Shown one piece after another: positions 25,585 through 32,051 of a DNA stretch of 47,683 bases. How positions within the stretch are numbered: position 1 is the stretch's first letter; each line of letters starts with the position of its first letter. This DNA is from an uncultured Desulfobacterales bacterium (GTDB taxonomy: Bacteria; Desulfobacterota; Desulfobacteria; Desulfobacterales; UBA11574), in NCBI GenBank assembly GCA_937998305.1, contig CALLDL010000143.1, forward strand, positions 1 to 47,683. Direction: 5' to 3'. The notes beneath the pieces are model-generated. The model was not told the origin of the DNA and searched no databases. It saw only the letters and a list, made by a program, of their open reading frames with translations. The translations under genes and the position numbers were made by a program.

Positions 25585-26403
25585 TCATTGTAGCACCCCT
25601 TTCGGCATGGGCGCGATCTTCTCGCCACCGAGCACATATCCGCCGTCGAGCCTTATCACACTTCCCGTCATAAAAGGTGCATCTTTGATAATAAAAAGTA
25701 CGGCTTTCACCACATCTGCTATGGTGCCGATACGCGGGATCAAAGTATGGTCGATAATTGCCGCTTTTTGTTCATCGCTGAGCAAGCCCCATCCCCGGGT
25801 ATTTCTACCGTGTCGGGTTTCAACCAATCCCAGCATAATTTCATTGACTCGAACTTCCGGTGCTCCAATACGTGCCCATGTTTCGGTTAAAAGTGAAATG
25901 CCCCGATTGGCAGATGCATAACCGTCATTGAATATGTAACTGGAAGGACCTGACCGTCCCACTATGGCGGCAATGGAGGAAAGGTTTATGACAACACCAT
26001 CTCCGGAAGCTTTAAGATGTGGCAAGGCAGATTCAAACACCCACTTTTTGGCACGCAGGGTGGTGGCCATTTCGAGATCCCACTGTTTTTGATCATACGA
26101 TCCGTGAACCACCGGCCATCCTCCTCGCTCTATATTGTTAATCAAAATGTCAAGTCGGCCGAAACGATCCACGACCTTATTGACAAGTCCTGGAATTTTA
26201 TCGATTTCAAGCAGATTTGTTTGGATGATCAGATGATCCTGGCCGATTTCGGCAAAGTCCTGCTGCAAATCATCCAGGCTTTCTTCCCAGTCAAAATAGT
26301 TGAGCGCAACGTTAACCCCTTCCCGTGCAAGGGCGAGCCCGATTCCTTTTCCGATACCCTTTACGGCGCCTAACACCAGAGCGACTTTGTTTTTCATTTT
26401 CAT
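25585..26403 (-). CDS. SDR-family oxidoreductase with altered catalytic Lys
   Basis: Short-chain dehydrogenase/reductase with a Rossmann fold, 272 residues from the ATG at 26403. The cofactor loop is GAVKGIGKGIG and the structural motif is DILINNIERGG in place of the usual NNAG. The catalytic Ser region is VVINLSSIAA. Where YxxxK is expected the protein reads YIFND and then YASANRG, so the active-site Lys is replaced by Asp or Asn. The C-terminal MTGSVIRLDGGYVLGG is normal. It may be a catalytically weak or non-enzymatic member. A GTG at 26412 is an alternative start. Confidence 0.82.
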   Translation of the reverse strand: MKMKNKVALVLGAVKGIGKGIGLALAREGVNVALNYFDWEESLDDLQQDFAEIGQDHLIIQTNLLEIDKIPGLVNKVVDRFGRLDILINNIERGGWPVVHGSYDQKQWDLEMATTLRAKKWVFESALPHLKASGDGVVINLSSIAAIVGRSGPSSYIFNDGYASANRGISLLTETWARIGAPEVRVNEIMLGLVETRHGRNTRGWGLLSDEQKAAIIDHTLIPRIGTIADVVKAVLFIIKDAPFMTGSVIRLDGGYVLGGEKIAPMPKGVLQ

Positions 26404-26424
26404 GAGTTTCACCCGTATTTATTT

Positions 26425-26512
26425 GGACAGGATTAACAGGATAGACTTGATTTTTAACTACATGAATTTGGGATAATTATAATTAAGTCGGGATATTCTG
26501 TTAATCCTGTTC
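26425..26512. repeat. inverted repeat with ACAGGATTAACAGGAT arms
   Basis: GGACAGGATTAACAGGATA (26425-26443) faces its near-complement at 26492-26512 (GATATTCTGTTAATCCTGTT followed by C) across a 48-base AT-rich centre. The right arm lies over the end of the YkgJ gene 3, supplying its last codons (Glu-Gln-Asp) and TAA stop. Similar GGATTAACAGGAT palindromes are known to be dispersed in deltaproteobacterial genomes. Confidence 0.75.
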
Positions 26513-27238
26513 AAGGTTACCAAAAAGGATCTTTTTGATCCATCGATGCCCCAATTTTAAGAGTTCGACATCATCATGCTTCAGGGTATTTAAAGTTTTT
26601 TCGTCCAGGTTCCAATTATCAAGAATATTTTTTTCAAATATGTGAGATCTGAATGTGTCAAGGTCATAAAGTGCCATGTGAAAAGCAAGTCTTGACTTGA
26701 TATCCATCGGGCCGGGAATGAGGCGATTTTTAAGGCCGATGATTTCCAGCAACATATCATTCATTTCATTATAAAAGGTAACATCCTGATCTTCGATCCA
26801 TTCCCTGATGTTCCAGGTTCGTCCCTGTTCAAAACCCAGACAGTGCGGTTCTTTTAAAAGGATATACTGCTCTGTAATTTTATTTGTTTCTCTGGAACGA
26901 GATGCAATCCGCACCAGCGGATAGGTCCGACACGATGATGGGCGGTCTTCATAAACGCTGCATCCTGATGAGGTCACAAATGGGCACTTAAGTTTATGAG
27001 AATCATCTGTTTTTAAGGTTATTATGGGGAGACCGGTTTCAGGGCCGGTCTGTTGGGTGGTATACCGCTCGAGAAAGAGACTCGATGATATATCGAGTCG
27101 ATGTTTCAGTCGCAATATGTCAAAAGGGGTGAGAAACTGGTTCAGGTCCCGGCAACATTCATTGAAACAAGGCACCTTTTTTGAGCATGAAAATAAGAAT
27201 GTATCATTTACCGAAAGGGGAGTCATGTTGTTTTCCAT
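26501..27238 (-). CDS. YkgJ-type cysteine-cluster protein 3
   Basis: A 245-residue YkgJ-family protein, paralogous to the one at 23706-24488. The clusters are CSKKVPCFNECC and CPFVTSSGCSVYEDRPSSCR, with the same spacing. A second half with ILLKEPHCLG matches FFKPPDFCLG in the paralogue. It is transcribed away from the aprBA promoter region. Its last codons and stop coincide with one arm of an inverted repeat. The function is unknown beyond likely metal chelation. Confidence 0.82.
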   Translation of the reverse strand: MENNMTPLSVNDTFLFSCSKKVPCFNECCRDLNQFLTPFDILRLKHRLDISSSLFLERYTTQQTGPETGLPIITLKTDDSHKLKCPFVTSSGCSVYEDRPSSCRTYPLVRIASRSRETNKITEQYILLKEPHCLGFEQGRTWNIREWIEDQDVTFYNEMNDMLLEIIGLKNRLIPGPMDIKSRLAFHMALYDLDTFRSHIFEKNILDNWNLDEKTLNTLKHDDVELLKLGHRWIKKILFGNLEQD

Positions 27239-27834
27239 AATAAATAACCAATGACCAATCCAGCAAAACCTGTCAACCCAAAAATGTGTGTTAAACTTAA
27301 CTTAAGCGCTCAGGTTAGGTAAAAGCGAAAAGTGCCTAACGTGCTGTAAATCTTTCAGGATGGCCTTCATACGTCTATACAAATGTCCAAATACTGTATG
27401 GAATTCATATCCTGAATGGTTTATATAACATGAATTATTTTAAACACAATATATAGTGTATATCGGATTATATTAACCCAAATAAAGATTCTATCAAATC
27501 CTTTAAAGCAAGGCCTATAAATTTATAATTTAGTTTTCCCAAAAGTTCTTGACAAGAATAATGTTAATTGTTATTTAATCCCTTTGGCACTCAGATCTTA
27601 CCTATCTTATTGATTTCATGGTATATTGTTTATTTAGCGTTTATGAATTTTAAAATCACCCCTAAGGGTGATTGGGTAAAAATAAAGCGGAATTTTTAAA
27701 ACGAATAACAATTGACGGTCTTTTGAGACCAAAATTACGAAGGGAGGTGCAAACAGTTTAAAAATTGTACCAGAGACTATTTTAAAGAGGTTAGAATACT
27801 GAAATTTTTTACAACAGAATTAGGAGGTAATTAA
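27239..27834. other. divergent region upstream of aprBA with a long leader
   Basis: This 596-base gap contains the aprBA promoter (27549-27577) and then a leader of about 250 bases. The leader carries a small perfect hairpin (ATCACCC-CTAA-GGGTGAT, about 27655-27672), a GGTCT/AGACC hairpin (about 27718) and an isolated GGGAGGTG about 95 bases before the true aprB ribosome binding site. No gene is seen on either strand. Confidence 0.6.
27549..27577 (+). promoter_or_regulatory. strong sigma-70-type promoter of aprBA
   Basis: A perfect TTGACA (27549-27554) is followed by a 17-base spacer and TATTTA (27572-27577). The predicted start near 27585 leaves an untranslated leader of about 250 bases before aprB. 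A strong promoter fits the high expression of this enzyme in sulfate reducers. Confidence 0.7.
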
Positions 27835-28272
27835 ATGCCAAGTTTCGTAATTACTGAAAAATGCGATGGCTGCAAAGGCGGGGACAAGACCGCTTGCATG
27901 TACATTTGCCCTAACGACCTGATGGTTCTGGAACCCAATGAAATGAAGGCTTACAATCAGGAGCCGGATCAGTGCTGGGAATGTTTTTCATGCGTAAAGA
28001 TCTGCCCCACACAGGCAATTGAGGTTAGAGGTTATGCTGACTTTGTGCCGCTGGGAAGCAGCATTATGCCCATGCTTGGAACCGAGGATGTTATGTGGAC
28101 CTGTAAGTTCAGAAACGGTACCATCAAGCGCTTTAAGTTCCCCATCCGGACAACCGCTGAAGGCGCTGCCAATGCGTATCTGGATCTCGTAGGCAAAGAT
28201 CTTGACAGTGAGCTGCTTTCAACCCAAGAAGCAGATGGTTATGAGATTCCAAAACCGCTGGCAACCGTTTAA
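27835..28272 (+). CDS. aprB: adenylylsulfate reductase beta subunit
   Basis: Iron-sulfur subunit of APS reductase, 145 residues, cytoplasmic. It carries two [4Fe-4S] clusters that pass electrons to the FAD of AprA. The ligands are visible in CDGCKGGDKTACMYICP and CWECFSCVKICP. The C-terminal arm (from about residue 85) is the segment that wraps around AprA in known structures. The start follows a strong Shine-Dalgarno AGGAGG. aprA follows after 69 bases, as in essentially all sulfate reducers. Confidence 0.97.
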   Translation: MPSFVITEKCDGCKGGDKTACMYICPNDLMVLEPNEMKAYNQEPDQCWECFSCVKICPTQAIEVRGYADFVPLGSSIMPMLGTEDVMWTCKFRNGTIKRFKFPIRTTAEGAANAYLDLVGKDLDSELLSTQEADGYEIPKPLATV

Positions 28273-28341
28273 GCGGTGAAGGTTTTCAAAACTACGGTTT
28301 GATGATCAATTTAGAATATTTTGATTTAAGGAGGATATAAT

Positions 28342-30315
28342 ATGGCATTACCAAATAAACCTTTGGGAGAACTCAAGGCTGTCAGGGATCCGGAAGTTGA
28401 AGAGCGCGAAGTTGACATTCTGATTGTCGGCGGCGGCATGGCTGCATGCGGAACTGCTTTTGAGCAAAAAAAATGGTCACCTGACGCGAAAATCCTGCTG
28501 TGTGACAAAGCTGCTATGGAGCGTAGTGGCGCTGTTGCCCAGGGTCTTTCAGCAATCAATACATATATTGGAGAAAATACACCGGATGATTACGTGCGAA
28601 TGGTTCGCAACGACCTGATGGGGATTGTCCGTGAGGACCTGATTTTTGATCTGGGCTGTTTCGTTGATGATTCCGTCTTTCTGTTCGAGGAATGGGGTCT
28701 TCCGATGTGGAAATTGTCAGATGACGGAAAGAAAATGGACGGCAAAAAAGGCCTGAAAATGGGGACCTTAAAAGAAGGTGCCACACCTGTAAGAACCGGC
28801 AAATGGCAGATCATGATCAACGGCGAATCTTACAAAAGGATCGTCGCCGAAGCTGCCAAGCTGGCACTTGGCGATGATAACATCCTTGAGCGTGTTTTTA
28901 TCGTCGAGCTTCTGTTGGACGCCAATGAAGAGAACAGGATCGCCGGCGCGGTTGGCTTCTCCGTTCGTGAAAACAAAGTCTACATTATTAAATGCAACAC
29001 CATGATGGTCGCCTGTGGCGGCGCTGTCAACATCTACCAGCCCCGCAGCGTTGGTGAAGGTAAGGGACGCGCCTGGTATCCGGTCTGGAATGCCGGTTCT
29101 ACCTACACCATGTGCATGAAGGTCGGTGCCGAGCTTACCATGATGGAAAACCGTTTCACCCCGTCCCGTTATAAAGACGGTTACGGCCCGGTTGGTGCCT
29201 GGTTCCTTTTGTTCAAGGCCAAAACACTTAACGGCCTGGGTGAAGGCTACGTGGGCAGCGAGGCAGCTCAGGCAGAGCTTCAGAAGTATGCGCCCTATGG
29301 CACGGCTGCCATTACGCCCACCTGTCTGCGTAACCATCTGATGATCTTTGAGATGAAGGAAGGTCGTGGCCCCATCATGATGGATACGGTCACAGCCCTT
29401 AAAGACTTGGGTGCATCGGTCAGCAAGAAAGAGTTTAAAGCGCTTGAGTCCGAAGCCTGGGAAAACTTCCTGGACATGACCTGCGGACAGGCCAACCTGT
29501 GGTGCGGCACGAACACCGAGCCGGACAAGAAAAACTCTGAAATTATGCCCACCGAGCCGTATCTGCTGGGATCCCATTCCGGCTGCTGCGGACTGTGGAC
29601 CTCCGGACCTGATTATGACTGGGTTCCCGAAGAATATAAGATCCGTTACAAAGACAAAGTTTACAACCGTATGACCACGGTTAACGGTCTGTTTACCTCC
29701 GGTGACGGTGTGGGTGCTTCCGGTCACAAATTTTCCTCCGGTTCCCATGCAGAAGGGCGTATGTGCGCCAAGTCCATGGCCCGGTTTGTACGTGACAATG
29801 CCGATTTTAAACCGACCATTAGCCAGTCCAACGAAGAACTGGTGGACCTGGTTTACAAACCGGTAAGATTGTTCCTGGAGCATTGTGATTACACAACGGC
29901 CATCGACATCAACCCCGAATATCTCAAACCCGAAGGGATGATGTATCGCTTGATGAAGGCTACCCATGAGTATGGTGCCGGTACGGCCACCTACTACCAG
30001 ACCAGCACCAAGAGTCTGGAGATGGTGATGGATATGCTCCAGATGATGCGCGAAGACTGCGAGAAACTGGCAGCCGGTGACCTCCACGAGTTGATGCGGG
30101 CCTGGGAAATCGAGCACCGTATCTGGACGGTTGAGTCTCACCTGCGTCACATTCAGTTCCGGAAAGAAACCCGTTATCCTGGATTCTACTATCAGGCCGA
30201 CTATCCGGGACAGGATGACGAAAACTGGTTCTGCTTTGTCAACTCCAAGTATGATCCCAAGGCAAAAGAATGGGATATCTTCAAGAAAGATTACATCAAG
30301 ATCATCCCTGATTAA
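28342..30315 (+). CDS. aprA: adenylylsulfate reductase alpha subunit
   Basis: Catalytic FAD subunit of APS reductase, 657 residues. It reduces adenosine 5'-phosphosulfate to sulfite and AMP. The FAD fold opens with DILIVGGGMAACGTAFE and belongs to the fumarate reductase/succinate dehydrogenase flavoprotein superfamily. Substrate-site segments such as AWYPVWNAGSTYTM, ENRFTPSRYKDGYGPVG and CLRNHLMIFEMKEGRGPI are intact. A later block (SGDGVGASGHKFSSGSHAEG) completes FAD binding. It shares the aprB promoter, has its own AGGAGG site, and ends at a strong terminator. Confidence 0.98.
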   Translation: MALPNKPLGELKAVRDPEVEEREVDILIVGGGMAACGTAFEQKKWSPDAKILLCDKAAMERSGAVAQGLSAINTYIGENTPDDYVRMVRNDLMGIVREDLIFDLGCFVDDSVFLFEEWGLPMWKLSDDGKKMDGKKGLKMGTLKEGATPVRTGKWQIMINGESYKRIVAEAAKLALGDDNILERVFIVELLLDANEENRIAGAVGFSVRENKVYIIKCNTMMVACGGAVNIYQPRSVGEGKGRAWYPVWNAGSTYTMCMKVGAELTMMENRFTPSRYKDGYGPVGAWFLLFKAKTLNGLGEGYVGSEAAQAELQKYAPYGTAAITPTCLRNHLMIFEMKEGRGPIMMDTVTALKDLGASVSKKEFKALESEAWENFLDMTCGQANLWCGTNTEPDKKNSEIMPTEPYLLGSHSGCCGLWTSGPDYDWVPEEYKIRYKDKVYNRMTTVNGLFTSGDGVGASGHKFSSGSHAEGRMCAKSMARFVRDNADFKPTISQSNEELVDLVYKPVRLFLEHCDYTTAIDINPEYLKPEGMMYRLMKATHEYGAGTATYYQTSTKSLEMVMDMLQMMREDCEKLAAGDLHELMRAWEIEHRIWTVESHLRHIQFRKETRYPGFYYQADYPGQDDENWFCFVNSKYDPKAKEWDIFKKDYIKIIPD

Positions 30316-30346
30316 TGTTGAATCAGTTTTAGCCTAATCTGATACG

Positions 30347-30380
30347 CCTCCAGGCGTCTTAAAGACGCCTGGAGGTTTTT
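30347..30380 (+). terminator. strong intrinsic terminator after aprA
   Basis: CCTCCAGGCGTC-TTAAA-GACGCCTGGAGG forms a perfect 12-bp GC-rich stem followed by TTTTT. It lies 31 bases after the aprA stop and separates aprBA transcription from qmoABC. Confidence 0.95.
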
Positions 30381-30389
30381 ATTAAGAAT

Positions 30390-30556
30390 ACAAGCCATCT
30401 CAAAAGTGCGGATTACGTTCAAGGACAAGGCGCGAGCCGATGAAAAAGCGGAGCATACATGGGAGTATGTGAGCATTTTGAAGAGGCTCGTTGTAAATCC
30501 CGTCATGCGGGACAACACCGTAATTGGGCGTTAGATGTATTTTTGAGATGGCTTGT
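30390..30556 (+). mobile_element. MITE-like element with 16-bp perfect termini between aprA and qmoA
   Basis: A 167-bp element with perfect 16-bp inverted termini ACAAGCCATCTCAAAA and TTTTGAGATGGCTTGT, with TA on both sides. The interior has no coding frame and contains a short CATAC/GTATG inverted repeat. No second copy is in this window. It occupies the aprA-qmoA gap directly behind the aprA terminator. Confidence 0.8.
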
Positions 30557-30580
30557 AGTAACCTTTCAAAAACATTTTGC

Positions 30581-30705
30581 CTTCAGGCGATATTCCCAAG
30601 ACCAAAAATCGTGTCCGGTTTCTCAAGGGTTTTACCTCGGGTTTTATATTAAAACCTTTGAGTATGTGGACACCTAAATTTATTTTTTAAGGATATCGCC
30701 TGAAG
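30581..30705 (+). promoter_or_regulatory. nested palindrome ahead of qmoA
   Basis: Three nested inverted repeats share one centre: CTTCAGGCGATAT (30581-30593) with ATATCGCCTGAAG (30693-30705), then GTGTCC (30611) with GGACAC (30668-30673), then CTCAAGGGTTTTA with TTAAAACCTTTGAG. A possible promoter, TTGAGT-N17-TATTTT (30658-30686), lies in the right half. It could be another mobile palindrome or a structured qmo leader. Confidence 0.6.
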
Positions 30706-30763
30706 AAATATAGTTCCGGCAAAAAGATTATAATCGTAAACGAATAATGCATGGAGGGATAGC

Positions 30764-32041
30764 ATGACAGAAGACAAAGCAACCCCTGCAAACGGAAGCA
30801 TTTTGGTTGTTGGAGGAGGGATAAGCGGGTTGACCACGGCCCTTGAAGCTGCCGAAGTGGGGTATGAGGTGTTTTTGGTCGAAAAAAATCCTTACCTGGG
30901 TGGAAGAGTGGCACAGCTGAATCAATATTTTCCCAAGCTATGCCCTCCAACCTGCGGTCTGGAGATCAATTTCAGGAGAATAAAAGATAATCCGAAAATC
31001 AAGGTTCTTACCCAGGCAGAGGTCGAAAAGGTCGACGGTACCCCGGGAAGCTATGATGTATCCGTAAAGCTGAGCCCCAGGTATGTCAACGAAAACTGTA
31101 CCTGCTGCGGAGATTGCGCTGAAGTTTGCGAAACAGAAGTTTCCAGTGAATTCAATTTCGGAATGAATTCGACCAAGGGTGCTTACCTGCCCTTTGAAAT
31201 GGCTTTTCCGACCCGTTATGTCATTTCTCCCCAGATTATTGGAACCGATGATGCAAAGAAGTGTCAAGAAGCATGCAAATACGATGCTGTTGAACTGGAC
31301 ATGGAAGCCAAGTCCTTGAACCTTAAGGTTGGCGCCATTGTCTGGGCCACGGGCTGGGAACCATATGACGCCGCCAAGATAGACAATCTTGGTTTTGGTC
31401 AGTACCCGAATATTATCACGAATATGATGATGGAAAGGCTGGCCGCGCCCAACGGCCCGACCAAGGGGAAAATTACCCGTCCGTCGGACAACAAGGAACC
31501 CGAAAGTGTTGCCTTTGTTCAGTGCGCCGGGTCCAGAGATGAAAATTACCTTCCCTATTGTTCCTACATCTGCTGCATGGCTTCTTTGAAGCAGGCTACC
31601 TACATACGAGAACGATATCCTGACGCCAAGGTCTATGTTTTTTATATAGACGTTCGGGCACCGGGTCAGCGGTATGAAAAATTTTATCAAAAGATCAAAG
31701 AGGATGAGAATGTCTTTTTGATCAAAGGTAAGGTCGCTGAAGTCAGTGAGGATGCCGGCACCGGTAATATCACCGTGGTGGCAGAAAATGCCGTTACCGG
31801 CGAAAAGATCAAGCAAACCGTTGAGATGGCAGTTCTCGCCACCGGTATGGAGCCGACAACCGCAACAGTCAAACTGCCTGCCGACCTCAAGTATAACGAA
31901 GACGGCTTTATCATCAATGATTTTGAAAAAGGCGGCATGTTTGCGGCAGGTTGCGCCAATAAGCCGTCTGACGTCGTTTCGGCAAATCAGAATGCCACCG
32001 GTATGGCCCTTAAAGCGATTCAAACCCTGGTGAGGAAGTAG
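30764..32041 (+). CDS. qmoA: quinone-interacting membrane-bound oxidoreductase subunit A
   Basis: QmoA, 425 residues, is an HdrA-like flavoprotein. It belongs to the complex that passes electrons between menaquinol and APS reductase. The FAD motif is ILVVGGGISGLTTALEAA. The family signature YLGGRVAQLNQYFPKLCPP and the cysteine segment CTCCGDCAEVC are present, and the C-terminal MFAAGCANKPSDVVSANQNA closes FAD binding. The ribosome binding site is GGAGG. qmoB starts 10 bases downstream. Confidence 0.96.
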   Translation: MTEDKATPANGSILVVGGGISGLTTALEAAEVGYEVFLVEKNPYLGGRVAQLNQYFPKLCPPTCGLEINFRRIKDNPKIKVLTQAEVEKVDGTPGSYDVSVKLSPRYVNENCTCCGDCAEVCETEVSSEFNFGMNSTKGAYLPFEMAFPTRYVISPQIIGTDDAKKCQEACKYDAVELDMEAKSLNLKVGAIVWATGWEPYDAAKIDNLGFGQYPNIITNMMMERLAAPNGPTKGKITRPSDNKEPESVAFVQCAGSRDENYLPYCSYICCMASLKQATYIRERYPDAKVYVFYIDVRAPGQRYEKFYQKIKEDENVFLIKGKVAEVSEDAGTGNITVVAENAVTGEKIKQTVEMAVLATGMEPTTATVKLPADLKYNEDGFIINDFEKGGMFAAGCANKPSDVVSANQNATGMALKAIQTLVRK

Positions 32042-32051
32042 GAGGATATCC

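Noticed and set aside
28768-30150. 460-codon frame antisense to aprA
   Set aside because: A GC-skew shadow of a highly biased coding sequence. AprA on the plus strand is unmistakable and the antisense protein has no family features.
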